A DNA stretch of 62,268 bases, taken from positions 1 through 62,268 of the forward strand of contig JABDGE010000012.1 in NCBI GenBank assembly GCA_013286235.1, read 5' to 3'. Under the pieces are notes generated by a model, which searched no databases, had not been told where the DNA came from, and saw only the letters and a program-made list of their open reading frames with translations. Shown here piece after piece: positions 18,272-27,502 of this stretch. Source of the stretch: Bacteroidota bacterium. Its GTDB lineage: Bacteria > Bacteroidota > Bacteroidia > Sphingobacteriales > Sphingobacteriaceae. Each line of letters opens with the position of its first letter. The first letter of the stretch is position 1. A program made the position numbers and the translations under genes.

Positions 18272-18562
18272 ATGTTATCAACTACCGAAATAGAAACCAG
18301 GCTACGCGACATTAAACCCGTACTTACAGAGAAATTTCATGTAAGCAGCATTGGCTATTTTGGATCGTATGCGAAAGGACTGCAAACAGATACCAGCGAT
18401 TTAGATTTGGTGGTAGAGTTTTCAAAACCTGTAGGCTGGGCCTTTTTTACCTTAGAAGGTTTCCTGGAGCAGTCCTTAGGCATTAAAGTAGACTTAACAA
18501 CAAAGGACGGTATAAAAGCACGAATCAAGAACGCGATCCTCAACGAGGTAAAATACATTTGA
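18272..18562 (+). CDS. mntA: MntA-type minimal nucleotidyltransferase (antitoxin)
   Basis: A 96-residue nucleotidyltransferase. GSYAKG (31-36), D43-x-D45 in TSDLDLVV and D74 in KVDLTT make up the active site. In MntA/HepT systems it transfers AMP residues to a tyrosine of HepT and so silences the RNase. ATG 18272 is chosen over the TTG at 18269. Its TGA stop overlaps the TTG start of the HEPN gene by four bases (TTGA), so both are translated together. It is more diverged from the orphan copy at 838 than a recent duplication would be. Confidence 0.85.
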   Translation: MLSTTEIETRLRDIKPVLTEKFHVSSIGYFGSYAKGLQTDTSDLDLVVEFSKPVGWAFFTLEGFLEQSLGIKVDLTTKDGIKARIKNAILNEVKYI

Positions 18563-18921
18563 AAGCCGGCGAACGAGATCAGATACTTTACCTTGAAGAC
18601 ATTGTTCTTTCCATGCAAAGAGTCGAAGAATATGTCTCAGGGTTGGATTTCATTAAATTTAAGCAAGATTATAAAACCGTTGATGCGGTAATCCGCAATT
18701 TTGAGGTTATTGGCGAAGCTTCGAGGAATTTATCGGAGAACGCCAAGACTAAGTATCCTCAAGTGCCCTGGAAGGAGATGTACCGCTTACGAAATCGGAT
18801 TAGCCATGAATACTTTGGAATTGACTACGAAATAATCTGGCATATAGTCACCGATCATCTGCCTGGAAACTTGAAAGATGTTCTTATGGCTTTAGAAAAC
18901 GAGCGATTAAACGAAAAATAA
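18559..18921 (+). CDS. hepT: HepT-like HEPN/DUF86 RNase toxin
   Basis: A 120-residue all-helical HEPN protein. The catalytic motif Rx4HxY is complete: R78, H83 and Y85 in RLRNRISHEYFG. H83 and R78 form the RNase site of the dimer, and Y85 is the residue AMPylated by MntA in characterised pairs. The start is TTG 18559, overlapping the mntA stop. NFEVIGEASRNLS is the conserved DUF86 helix. This pair is intact, in contrast to the one at 838-1231. A role in plasmid maintenance or phage defence is known for the family and is inferred here. Confidence 0.87.
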   Translation: MKAGERDQILYLEDIVLSMQRVEEYVSGLDFIKFKQDYKTVDAVIRNFEVIGEASRNLSENAKTKYPQVPWKEMYRLRNRISHEYFGIDYEIIWHIVTDHLPGNLKDVLMALENERLNEK

Positions 18922-18969
18922 TTTTCTTTAATTTTTAAGCTGGGGGATTTTTTCCGCTCTTTTGTCAGA

Positions 18970-20802
18970 ATGAAAAAGCATGCGCTATTAGTTTTCGCCC
19001 TCGCCATTCTTGCCAACATTTGCCTCGGGCAAAAAGCAACGCACACCTTCGCCCTCGGCGATTCAACATTTTTGCTGGATAACAAGCCCTTCCAGATCAT
19101 TTCCGGTGAAATGCACTGCACCCGTATACCGCGCGCCTATTGGCGTGCACGTATGCAGATGGCCAAAGCTATGGGCTTGAATACCATTGGCACCTATGTT
19201 TTCTGGAACGCCGAAGAGCCCGAAGAAGGCAAGTTCGATTTTACCGGCAACAACGATATTGCTGAATTTGTACGCATTGCTAAAGAAGAAGGCCTTTGGG
19301 TGGTGCTGCGCCCCAGCCCCTACGCCTGCGCCGAATGGGAGTTTGGCGGCTACCCCTGGTGGCTGCTCAAAGATAAATCATTGAAGGTGCGCAGTAAAGA
19401 TCCAAAGTTCTTAAAATACTACCACGATTATATCATGCAGTTGGGCAAACAGCTTTCGCCCTTGCTGGTAACCAACGGCGGCAATATTTTAATGGTGCAG
19501 ATAGAGAATGAATACGGCTCGTACAGCGACGATAAAGATTACCTCGACATTAACCGCAAAATATTCCGCGAGGGTGGTTTTTCGAGCCTGCTGTTTACCT
19601 GCGACGGCCCTTCGCAAATGCCGCGCGGCTATTTGCCCGGTTATTTACCGGCGGTTAACGGCCTCGACAATCCCAAAGAAGTTAAAACGCTCATCAACAA
19701 ATACCACGACGGTAAAGGTCCCTATTACATCGCCGAATGGTACCCCGGCTGGTTTGACAGCTGGGGAAGTCCGCACAATGGCAGCAATGCCGATGATGAC
19801 GCCAAAAAACTGGATACCGTTTTGTCAGCCGGTATTTCCATCAACCTGTACATGTTTCATGGCGGCACAACCAGAGGATTTATGAACGGGGCAAACATGA
19901 GCAAAACCGATCCCTATGCCCCTCAAACAGCCAGCTATGATTATGATGCTCCCCTGGATGAAGCAGGCAACCCTGCACCCAAATTCTTCAAATTCAGGGA
20001 GGTGATAGAAAAACACCTCCCGCCCGGACAAAAGCTGCCGCCCGTGCCTGCAAAAACCCCGGCTATTGCGATTAAGCAAATTAAACTAAATCAAAAGGCC
20101 TCGTTATTCAGCCATCCTGGTCAGCCGGTCATCAACCAGGTTCCGCTTTGTTTTGAAGATTTGAACCAGGGCTATGGCTTTGTGCTATATCGTACCACAC
20201 TGAAAAATGCCACCAGTGGATTATTAAAGATCACCGAGATGCGCGATTTTGCAACGGTTTATATCGATGGAAAGCGGGTTGGCGTTTTGGACAGAAGGCT
20301 AAAGCAGGATTCGCTGCAGATCAGTTCTCCGGATGCCAATGCTGTCCTTGATATTTTGGTTGAAAATAATGGCCGGATAAATTATGGTCCGTTTCTTATT
20401 GACAACCGCCAGGGGATTACAGACAAAGTTACATTGGGAGGGTCTGACCTAACCGGATGGAAAATGTACAGATTTCCCTTCACGTCGTTAAGCGGGTTCA
20501 CATTTAGCAGAAATAAGCCGAATGATCATCCCGAACCAGTCCTTTTTAAAGGAACATTCACACTTACGAAAACTGGTGACACCTACCTGGATATGCGCGG
20601 TTTTGGCAAAGGCTTCGTTTTTTTGAACGGGCACAACCTCGGCAAATATTGGTATATCGGCCCGCAGCAAACAATTTATGTGCCGGCCTGCTGGCTTAAA
20701 AAAGGCATCAATCAAATAACCGTGTTTGATGAATTGAAAAGTAATCATGCAAGCATTACCACATTAGATCACCCGCTATTAAACGAGGTTGTTAAAGATT
20801 GA
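18970..20802 (+). CDS. secreted GH35 beta-galactosidase
   Basis: A 610-residue protein with signal peptide MKKHALLVFALAILANICLG. The GH35 TIM barrel covers about residues 25-345. QIENEYGSY holds the acid/base E181 and YYIAEWYPGW holds the nucleophile E256. FISGE-like FQIISGEMHC and WNAEEPEEG are conserved substrate-site elements. The C-terminal 230 residues are beta-sandwich domains with GFVLYRTTL, GKGFVFLNGHNLGKYW and IGPQQTIYVPACWLKKG. It releases terminal beta-galactose from glycans in the periplasm. It is transcribed alone, 48 bases after hepT. Confidence 0.95.
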   Translation: MKKHALLVFALAILANICLGQKATHTFALGDSTFLLDNKPFQIISGEMHCTRIPRAYWRARMQMAKAMGLNTIGTYVFWNAEEPEEGKFDFTGNNDIAEFVRIAKEEGLWVVLRPSPYACAEWEFGGYPWWLLKDKSLKVRSKDPKFLKYYHDYIMQLGKQLSPLLVTNGGNILMVQIENEYGSYSDDKDYLDINRKIFREGGFSSLLFTCDGPSQMPRGYLPGYLPAVNGLDNPKEVKTLINKYHDGKGPYYIAEWYPGWFDSWGSPHNGSNADDDAKKLDTVLSAGISINLYMFHGGTTRGFMNGANMSKTDPYAPQTASYDYDAPLDEAGNPAPKFFKFREVIEKHLPPGQKLPPVPAKTPAIAIKQIKLNQKASLFSHPGQPVINQVPLCFEDLNQGYGFVLYRTTLKNATSGLLKITEMRDFATVYIDGKRVGVLDRRLKQDSLQISSPDANAVLDILVENNGRINYGPFLIDNRQGITDKVTLGGSDLTGWKMYRFPFTSLSGFTFSRNKPNDHPEPVLFKGTFTLTKTGDTYLDMRGFGKGFVFLNGHNLGKYWYIGPQQTIYVPACWLKKGINQITVFDELKSNHASITTLDHPLLNEVVKD

Positions 20803-20837
20803 CCTGTACCAGCCTATAAATTAAACCGGTAATTTAT

Positions 20838-20845
20838 TATATTTG
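20838..20845 (+). promoter_or_regulatory. TAnnTTTG promoter box of the TPR membrane protein
   Basis: TATATTTG, 32 bases before the ATG at 20878. It shows that this gene is separately transcribed from the GH35 gene. Confidence 0.5.
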
Positions 20846-20877
20846 GTACGCTGTCGCCAAACGGCAGCAAGCTATCG

Positions 20878-21639
20878 ATGTTTTTCAATTACGGTTCCTA
20901 TTATTATCTCATTGTCGCACTGCAAATATTTTGCGGGATCCATAGCTATCGCCGGGGAACATTGAACAGGTGGATCCTATTGATTGTATTCCTACCCATA
21001 ATTGGAAGTATTATTTATTTGTACAGCGAGGTGCTTAACGGCCGGAAAAGCTTTATTAAGCCAACTAACTTCAGCGGCCCTCCCTCCCGGCCAGGCGCAA
21101 ATCTTAAAAAACTGGAAGAGCAGCTACGCTTTACCGATACTTTCGCCAACAAAATAAACCTGGCCGATGCATACCTCGCTGCCGGCGAAACACAGAAAGC
21201 AATCGATCTGTATAAAGCCAGCCTCACCGGCGCTTTTTCTGAAAATGAGCATGTGATGCAGCAACTGATCGTAGCCTACTCGGCGCTGCAGCAATACGCC
21301 GAAATTATCCCGCTTGCAAAAAAGCTTTACAAAACGCCGCAGTTTGCACGGTCGCGGTCGCATATGCTTTATGCCATGGCGCTGGAAAATTTGGGCGAAA
21401 CTGAACAGGCTGAAAACGAATTCAAAGCCATGAAGGGCCGCTATGCCTATTTTGAGCAGCGTTACCAATACGGTCTCTTTTTAAAACGGGCGGGCCGCGA
21501 TGAAGATGCCTGGCAAGTCTTTACCGACATACTGAACGAGGAGCAGCACCTGAGTCCTGTGGAACGGAAAAGTAATCGTATTTGGTTTGCGAAAACGAAA
21601 GATGCGATAAGGACAATAGTCCCGGCTCAAAAGACTTAA
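20878..21639 (+). CDS. membrane-anchored TPR protein with PLDc-type N-terminus
   Basis: 253 residues. The first 60 contain two membrane segments (YYYLIVALQIFCGIHSY and WILLIVFLPIIGSIIYLYSEV) like the N-terminal hairpin found before phospholipase-D-like domains. Residues 78-250 are tetratricopeptide-like helix pairs (INLADAYLAAGETQKAIDLYKAS, HMLYAMALENLGETEQAENE split between repeats). The TPR part should face the cytosol and act as a scaffold. The partner is not known. It has its own promoter box. Confidence 0.78.
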   Translation: MFFNYGSYYYLIVALQIFCGIHSYRRGTLNRWILLIVFLPIIGSIIYLYSEVLNGRKSFIKPTNFSGPPSRPGANLKKLEEQLRFTDTFANKINLADAYLAAGETQKAIDLYKASLTGAFSENEHVMQQLIVAYSALQQYAEIIPLAKKLYKTPQFARSRSHMLYAMALENLGETEQAENEFKAMKGRYAYFEQRYQYGLFLKRAGRDEDAWQVFTDILNEEQHLSPVERKSNRIWFAKTKDAIRTIVPAQKT

Positions 21640-21689
21640 TAAAATATTGAATCCGACTATTGATTTAGAAGAGACATTAGAGGCTGCGC

Positions 21690-22451
21690 CTAAACGATCC
21701 CGAGGTAAACTTCTGTTTGGTAATGAAAGCTAACCTTACCATTCCTGTTATACCTGGCAAAGATTTCCTTTAACATCCCCCTAAACTTTTCACCTGCTTC
21801 GGTACCCTCCTGCGGCACGTATGAGGAGCTGTATGCCCGGCCCAACAGCCCATCTTCATCAAAAACCTGTTCATTGGGGAATTTTACCGCCTCATATTGG
21901 CCATCCTTAAAAAAAGCCTTGAAGTCGATGTCGCTGATGTTGCGGTGATTGACTTTGTTGTAATCAACCGAGTCCTGTTTCAGTAAGCTTTCATACGCCT
22001 GGGCAAATTCATTGGTACCGGCGTCGCGGTTATTCCAGATCAATGCAACCTGCCCGCTGTCACTTAATATCCGCTTGAACTCAATCCTGGTCTTTTGCGC
22101 GTCAAACCAATGGAAAGCCTGCGCGCAAACAACCAGATCAACGCTGTGATCAGGCAGGGTTGTTGTTTCGGCCGTTCCGTTTACCGCCATAAAACCCGGA
22201 TTGCCGTTAAATTGCCCGATAGCAGCATTTTGCATAGCATGGTTGGGTTCAACAGCATAAACAATGTAGCCCTGTTGAAGCAAAAGACGTGTAAATATCC
22301 CGGTGCCAGAACCAACGTCGGCTATGGGTGATCCGTGCTGTAACTCGCACGCTCTCTTTAAGTAATCAATAACTTCCGGCGGGTAGGAAGGCCTGTATTT
22401 TACGTAGTTATCCACCCTGTCGGAAAATCTCCGGGTAGAATCGGTATTCAT
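21690..22451 (-). CDS. class I SAM-dependent methyltransferase
   Basis: About 253 residues. IADVGSGTGIFTRLLLQQG is the SAM-binding glycine loop, YAVEPNHAM the acidic end of strand two, and VDLVVCAQAFHWFDAQKT the motif after strand four, typical of the methyltransferase type 11 group. RILSDSGQVALIWNNRD follows. It methylates a small molecule or lipid that cannot be identified. Starts at 22457 and 22451 are both possible. It lies only a few bases after the small membrane protein gene on the same strand and probably shares its transcript. Confidence 0.85.
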   Translation of the reverse strand: MNTDSTRRFSDRVDNYVKYRPSYPPEVIDYLKRACELQHGSPIADVGSGTGIFTRLLLQQGYIVYAVEPNHAMQNAAIGQFNGNPGFMAVNGTAETTTLPDHSVDLVVCAQAFHWFDAQKTRIEFKRILSDSGQVALIWNNRDAGTNEFAQAYESLLKQDSVDYNKVNHRNISDIDFKAFFKDGQYEAVKFPNEQVFDEDGLLGRAYSSSYVPQEGTEAGEKFRGMLKEIFARYNRNGKVSFHYQTEVYLGIV

Positions 22452-22463
22452 CGGCATTAAGAA

Positions 22464-22805
22464 TTAAAAAATGATAAGCAGCAATATGATCAGTATGACG
22501 ATGCCGGCCCCGATCATATACAAACTGGGATCGATGAGTTTCGATTCTTTTTTCAGATCTTTTAACTCGGCACGGTATGCTTTTCGCTCATCCTTTGTCA
22601 TCAGCGACTTGTCTTCCTGCTTTAGCTCTTCCACACGTTGTTTTATTTCCAGTAAACGCGCCTGCTTTTCTTCGGGCGTCATTGCAGCCACAGCTTCTTT
22701 AGTTAGTTTATCAGCGGTTACAACAGTAGTAGTGGCAGCATGGCTGCTGAATGCGGCTAAATTGAGCAACAGGATTGCTGCGGCAAGGTAGATGGTTTTT
22801 TTCAT
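22464..22805 (-). CDS. small exported coiled-coil protein with C-terminal membrane segment
   Basis: 113 residues: signal peptide (MKKTIYLAAAILLLNLAAFSSHA), a highly charged helix (residues 40-85, MTPEEKQARLLEIKQRVEEL and KDERKAYRAELKDLKKE), then a C-terminal hydrophobic segment, MIGAGIVILIILLLIIF. It would expose a coiled coil in the periplasm, anchored at the end. No family name is known to me. It is the first gene of a two-gene unit with the methyltransferase. Confidence 0.7.
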   Translation of the reverse strand: MKKTIYLAAAILLLNLAAFSSHAATTTVVTADKLTKEAVAAMTPEEKQARLLEIKQRVEELKQEDKSLMTKDERKAYRAELKDLKKESKLIDPSLYMIGAGIVILIILLLIIF

Positions 22806-22872
22806 GTTTTGGAGCGCTTGCTTTATTCAACTAAGTTAAAACAAAGCAAAATGTTTTTCGGAAATAAAGCTG

Positions 22873-23739
22873 TTACAAACTAATAAAAAAGGCCGCTTCA
22901 AAAACATGGCCCGGCTTAACACTTTGAATATCTTCTTTTTGGCTGATGTCGACATGTTTTCCCGCCGTATCCGCACAGCCCAGCCAAGGTTCTATGCACA
23001 CAAAATCGCCACCACCCTTGGCCCAAATCCCCAGGTAGTTAAAGTGCGGAAATTCCACCGTCACCGTTTTATCGTGCTTATTGCTTCTGATGGTAACCTC
23101 GCGCGACTGCAGATCCTTGAATACAAGCGCATCCTGGTCGAACAGGTCGCGGGTTAGGTACAGTTTATTGGCGGGTGAAAGGATACGCCGCGTTTCGCCG
23201 CTGAAAGTGCCCTCTGGTGATATTATATGCGTTATCAGATGTTCCTCTACCTCAAATTCTATATAATAATCTTCATATTTTTCGCCCGGATAAAAAGGCA
23301 CGTTGAACGCCGGATGGCCCCCCACGGAAAAGAAGATAGTTTTGTCATCATGGTTCACCAATTTGTACGTTATGCGCAAAGCATTATCGATCAGTGTGTA
23401 CAAAACCTGGAAGTCGAATTTATAGGGATAAACCGGCAAGGTGTGTTCGGAATTGGGCAGAGAAAAGACAGCGTGATCTTCCTCTTCCTCTAACAAAATA
23501 AATTCAGATTGCCGTGCAAAGCCATGCCGCTTCATGGGATAGTTGTGACCGTTAACCAGTAGTTGGTCATCGATTAGCTGCCCCACTATCGGGAAAAGGT
23601 TGGGCGCATGCCAGGGCCAAATGTTCGGATCGGCTTGCCATAGGTGTTCCAGTTGGTTTGCTTTGTCGTACAGCGAGTTCAACTGTGCACCTTTGGTGTC
23701 GATCACAACTTTGAGGTATTCGTTTTCTAAAATAGCCAT
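22873..23739 (-). CDS. aldose 1-epimerase-family (LacX-like) protein
   Basis: A 288-residue galactose mutarotase-superfamily protein. MKRHGFARQSEF contains the conserved arginine and histidine region of the sugar site, and SVGGHPAFNVPF holds the second catalytic histidine block. CIEPWLGCADT carries the general-base glutamate. LacX-type members interconvert anomers of hexoses or hexose phosphates in the cytosol. No signal peptide. A TAATTTCG element, one base off the promoter consensus, lies 25 bases upstream. Confidence 0.87.
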   Translation of the reverse strand: MAILENEYLKVVIDTKGAQLNSLYDKANQLEHLWQADPNIWPWHAPNLFPIVGQLIDDQLLVNGHNYPMKRHGFARQSEFILLEEEEDHAVFSLPNSEHTLPVYPYKFDFQVLYTLIDNALRITYKLVNHDDKTIFFSVGGHPAFNVPFYPGEKYEDYYIEFEVEEHLITHIISPEGTFSGETRRILSPANKLYLTRDLFDQDALVFKDLQSREVTIRSNKHDKTVTVEFPHFNYLGIWAKGGGDFVCIEPWLGCADTAGKHVDISQKEDIQSVKPGHVFEAAFFISL

Positions 23740-23800
23740 AGGTATTGTGTGGATGAAAAACCTCCGAAATTAGGAAATTGTTTTTTATAGTTAGAAACGT

Positions 23801-23832
23801 CGGGAAGTCCGGAAGTCGGGAAGTCCGGAAGA
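23801..23832. repeat. tandem 16-bp repeat (8-bp period) CGGGAAGTCCGGAAGT
   Basis: Two adjacent copies, 15 of 16 identical; each copy is itself two related octamers, CGGGAAGT and CCGGAAGT. It lies in the 100-base gap between the phosphoesterase stop and the LacX-like gene. Confidence 0.8.
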
Positions 23833-23840
23833 TGCTGCTT

Positions 23841-26432
23841 TCAGTCATCATCCTTCTTTTTCTGCTCCGGTATTACGAACGCGCTGCGTTTCGGTGCGGG
23901 TAATTCGGCCTTTTCACCTTTTACATATTTCCATATTACCGCGTTCAACTCCAGGTCGGGTACGGCGTCTTCTTTGGCGAGGTTAAAAAATTGGGAGCGC
24001 CGGCTGCTTTCATTGTCGGCTACGTTGCGTTTTTCCAAATCGACCTGGGCGGGAATGACGGTATAAGGCGCCGGGTCGGGCGTGCTGGTGAAACATTCGT
24101 ATAGCGGCAAAGCTGCGGCATCGTACTGGCTCATAGGCGGAAGGCCAAGGATCAACTCGATGGTTCTCAACACACCTGACGTGGAATACATGGCATGCAC
24201 CGGGGTGTTCCGTTTCACATAGGGCCCTGCCACATAAACCGGCGACCGGTGTGCATCTACATGGTCGGGGCCGTTTTGCGCATCGTCCTCCAAAACAAAA
24301 ACCACCGATTCCTTCCATACCGGGCTGTGCGACAAATGTTCGAGCATCAGGCCAACGCCCTGGTCGTTGTCGGCGACGGCGGCAATGGGTGAAATGGCGC
24401 CTTTATGCTGCCCGCTGGTATGGTCGTTGCTAATGCGGATGGTACTCAAGTGCGGCAATTGGTTAATTGCCACCAGCGAATCGAAATCATGGGCCCAAAC
24501 CTGTTCGCGGTAGCGGTCGGTAATGTTGAGATCAAAACTGGGCGACTTTACGCAATAATGCCCTTCCAGCGATTTAATATTGGGTTTGTAATCGTCGGCA
24601 AATTCGCCGTAGGTGCGGTAGCTTACACCGGCACGTTTGCAATAATCCCAAATATATCCATCGCGGGGATCCCCCGCACGGCGGGTACCTTCCGAATCGT
24701 AATTGCCGCCGCGGCCGCCGTAACTGGTTGGCCATGTTTTTTCAATAAAATCGGTGGCGTAAGCGGCTGTGCTCCAGTTATGGCCATCAGCGCTTACCTC
24801 GGCATCCACATAAAAATTGTCCAGCAGCACAAAGTTATTTGCAATAGCATGCTGGTTCGGCGTAACCTTTTCACCAAAGATGCACAGCGAGGTATCACCA
24901 TTACCTTGCGGGATATCGCCCAAAACCTGGTCGTACGTCCGGTTTTCCTTAATGATGTAAAACACATACTTTATTGGCGACTTTTCGCCCCGTCTCCGCG
25001 GAATGGGATTTCCAGCCACACCCTGCGCTGTAACCGCAACCTGGTTATTAAACGGCGTATTGCTATAAACCTGTTTGGTATAGCTTTTCATCTGCAAGAT
25101 GCTGGGCGCATCAATAATTGATAATTTTCCCCAAAACAGCCCGCCAATGTATTGCTCTTTGGCGTTGGTCGCCCCCGTTTTGTAGCCGCTGTTGTCTGTT
25201 TTCTTCACCGGCTGCGGGCCTTGCGGGTTGGCCATACTGGTAAAACCTTTGCCGTTGGCTACTAAAATCTTGCGTCCAAGGGTACGCACATAAGTGGGAT
25301 ACCATCCAACGGGGATGAAACCGAGGCTGCGACTCTCGCCGGGCTGGCTTACTTCAAATACCGCCAGGCAATTGTTATCGGCGTTAGCTATATAAAGCGT
25401 TTTCTGGTCGGCCGAAAGTGCCAGGCCATTGGTAGTGGAACCGGTGAGTTTGGTTGGATACAGTGCCGCGTTGATCACCTCAAGGGTTTTGCGTGTTGCT
25501 GTGTTGATCAGCGATACGGAGTTGTCATTGGCGTTAGCCACGTATAAAATGCTGCCTTTTTTGTTCAGCAGCAATTCATTGGGATGGCTGCCTACAGGGA
25601 TGCTCCCGGTAATCGATCCTGTCGAAGTGTTGTAGCAGGTTACTTCCGATCCGCCCCAAATGGAAATGTACAAGGTATGTTCATCGGGCGACAAGATGCA
25701 GCTGTATGCTTCGGCGTCCAGTTTTACACGTTTTACGATATTCCTGCTTGACAGATCGATCACATAAAGCGCGCTATCCTCTTTAGTAACTGTATAAAGT
25801 CGCGTGCCGGCACGGTTAACCGCAATGCCGGTGGCGCATACCTTGTTTTTTGGCCAGGCGTGCGGCGCAAGCTTGATGGTATCGCAACGCCCCAGCTTCC
25901 TGTTTTCGATATGGAAAGCCATTATCCAGTTATCGTTCCCCCCGCCGGCATATAGCGTTTTTTCGTCGTGACTAAACGCCAACCCGTACCAGGCCTTACC
26001 AACAATGCGTTCGTCCAGTTGTTTTTCAGTTTTGGGGTCGATAAGTTGTATGCTTTGTGTGCTTTCGCCATTATTCGTCACGGCCAGCAAATCACCCGAT
26101 GCGGATAGTTGCATATTGAGGGGCAGATCACCCAAAGGCATCGAACGCCCCGCCGGACTCAATTTCCAGCCATTTGGCAGCAGTACCTGGTCTGTTTTGG
26201 CTATTTGACCAGGCGTTTGGGCCTGTGTTGTGTCGGTGAAAAAGAGAAAAAGTGGCAGTAGCAGTAGCAGTCCGGACGATTGCAAGAAAGCAGAACCCAT
26301 GCCGCACCTTTTGCGCGATCTAAGAAATACGTCGGCTGATTGCCGAATGCTGAATGTATTGCTCTCTGAACTGGAATTCAAATCGGTTGCGATGGAGTCG
26401 ACGTGACCTATGCTTTGGTGTTTTATTTTCAT
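23841..26432 (-). CDS. YncE-like beta-propeller fused to phosphoesterase
   Basis: About 863 residues. A hydrophobic export segment (GLLLLLPLFLFFTDTTQAQ) lies after about 45 residues from ATG 26432; an alternative ATG at 26300 would give a normal signal peptide. Residues 60-420 are YVTN/YncE propeller blades (LYAGGGNDNWIMAF, GILYVANANDNSVSLINT-type). The second half is an alkaline-phosphatase-superfamily phosphoesterase: IKENRTYDQVLGD, a central DGHNWSTAAY, and LEDDAQNGPDHVDAHRSP with metal-binding D and H residues. It probably acts on phosphate esters in the periplasm. A TAACTTTG box supports the 26432 start. Confidence 0.85.
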   Translation of the reverse strand: MKIKHQSIGHVDSIATDLNSSSESNTFSIRQSADVFLRSRKRCGMGSAFLQSSGLLLLLPLFLFFTDTTQAQTPGQIAKTDQVLLPNGWKLSPAGRSMPLGDLPLNMQLSASGDLLAVTNNGESTQSIQLIDPKTEKQLDERIVGKAWYGLAFSHDEKTLYAGGGNDNWIMAFHIENRKLGRCDTIKLAPHAWPKNKVCATGIAVNRAGTRLYTVTKEDSALYVIDLSSRNIVKRVKLDAEAYSCILSPDEHTLYISIWGGSEVTCYNTSTGSITGSIPVGSHPNELLLNKKGSILYVANANDNSVSLINTATRKTLEVINAALYPTKLTGSTTNGLALSADQKTLYIANADNNCLAVFEVSQPGESRSLGFIPVGWYPTYVRTLGRKILVANGKGFTSMANPQGPQPVKKTDNSGYKTGATNAKEQYIGGLFWGKLSIIDAPSILQMKSYTKQVYSNTPFNNQVAVTAQGVAGNPIPRRRGEKSPIKYVFYIIKENRTYDQVLGDIPQGNGDTSLCIFGEKVTPNQHAIANNFVLLDNFYVDAEVSADGHNWSTAAYATDFIEKTWPTSYGGRGGNYDSEGTRRAGDPRDGYIWDYCKRAGVSYRTYGEFADDYKPNIKSLEGHYCVKSPSFDLNITDRYREQVWAHDFDSLVAINQLPHLSTIRISNDHTSGQHKGAISPIAAVADNDQGVGLMLEHLSHSPVWKESVVFVLEDDAQNGPDHVDAHRSPVYVAGPYVKRNTPVHAMYSTSGVLRTIELILGLPPMSQYDAAALPLYECFTSTPDPAPYTVIPAQVDLEKRNVADNESSRRSQFFNLAKEDAVPDLELNAVIWKYVKGEKAELPAPKRSAFVIPEQKKKDDD

Positions 26433-26450
26433 GGCAGAAAGATAATTACC

Positions 26451-26458
26451 CAAAGTTA
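26451..26458 (-). promoter_or_regulatory. TAnnTTTG promoter box of the phosphoesterase gene
   Basis: TAACTTTG on the minus strand, 18 bases before ATG 26432. It would give a leader of about 12 bases. Confidence 0.5.
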
Positions 26459-26531
26459 GGCATTGGATTGATGAGTTAAATGGGTTAACAGAAAGTTAAT
26501 GCGTGGGGCCGGGATAACGGGAGTGCTTGCC

Positions 26532-27284
26532 TTACAATTGCGGCTGCTTAATTTTTTTAAAAGGCTTCTGCAACTGCCTGTAATATTGTAACACCCTGAT
26601 CCGGAATATATCCGTGAGTAGTGTAAATAGCAGGATGATAGCCGGAATATAAAACGCATGAAAGGTTAACAGCCGGAATAGCCACGCGCCGGCCAGTGCC
26701 CCCGCCATAAAGAAAAATATGATAACAAGCCGCAATTTTATTCTTTTCTTTAGCTGTGCGCTATCATCGGGGCGTTTTTGCAAAACCTGTGCCAGCTCGA
26801 TACCCAGATCGGTAAATGTTCCTGTGAGGTGGGTTGTTCTGACGACCGATCCGGATACGATAGAAACCAGCGCGTTTTGCATTCCCATCGAGAACAGCAG
26901 GCTTCCGGCAAACAGTTCTTTATCAACCAAGCTGTTATCATACCGGTAGCCGGCAATCGCTACCCAAAGCAGTATTATCAATTCGATAACAATGGGTACA
27001 ACATAAGAATACCGCTGGTTTTTGCCGATGTAGGAGACTACGAGGCTTGAAATAAACGCCCCGGCCAAAAAAAGAAACATCCATAGGGCAACCACCCTTG
27101 CAGTTCTCCAGTCCTGCATAGCAATCCGTTCGGCAAATAACGCCGCATGACCCGTTACATTTGTGGTTAGTACCGAAAACGCCAAAAAGCCCGCTGCGTT
27201 TACAAACCCGGCTATCATACCCAATAGGGAAGCCAGGTTGACATTGTGCTGGTAGGTTCGTTTGGTGCCATGATGCCTTAACAT
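26532..27284 (-). CDS. DUF1275 (YoaK-like) membrane protein
   Basis: About 250 residues with six predicted membrane segments. LLGMIAGFVNAAGFLAF, TNVTGHAALFAE, FLFLAGAFISSLVVSYIG and MGMQNALVSIVSGSVVRTTHLTGTFTDLG (in separate helices) are the typical DUF1275 landmarks. The family is thought to be a transporter; its substrate is unknown. ATG 27284 is chosen over the GTG at 27299. It lies directly behind the phosphoesterase gene in the minus direction, but an own promoter of that gene separates them. Confidence 0.85.
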   Translation of the reverse strand: MLRHHGTKRTYQHNVNLASLLGMIAGFVNAAGFLAFSVLTTNVTGHAALFAERIAMQDWRTARVVALWMFLFLAGAFISSLVVSYIGKNQRYSYVVPIVIELIILLWVAIAGYRYDNSLVDKELFAGSLLFSMGMQNALVSIVSGSVVRTTHLTGTFTDLGIELAQVLQKRPDDSAQLKKRIKLRLVIIFFFMAGALAGAWLFRLLTFHAFYIPAIILLFTLLTDIFRIRVLQYYRQLQKPFKKIKQPQL

Positions 27285-27502
27285 TTTAATTGGCGGCACT
27301 GTTAATGTGGCTAAATCAACCGCGCTTAAATATCGGTAATATTATCCCGCTGAAAGATTTCCGTTAAAAAATTGGCAAAATTGTTTCACAATAACGCGTT
27401 CCCAATATCTATGTAACAAAACCGAGTCTCCCTGAGCCTGAACTTTGGTCGACAGGAGGTTTACAGGTGTGGGGGTGCCTGCGGGCCGCGAGTTTCAACA
27501 GT

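Noticed and set aside
24405..25121. A 238-codon open frame on the plus strand inside the phosphoesterase gene
   Set aside because: It is the mirror of a strongly protein-like minus-strand gene with recognisable propeller and phosphatase motifs; its own translation has no domain character.
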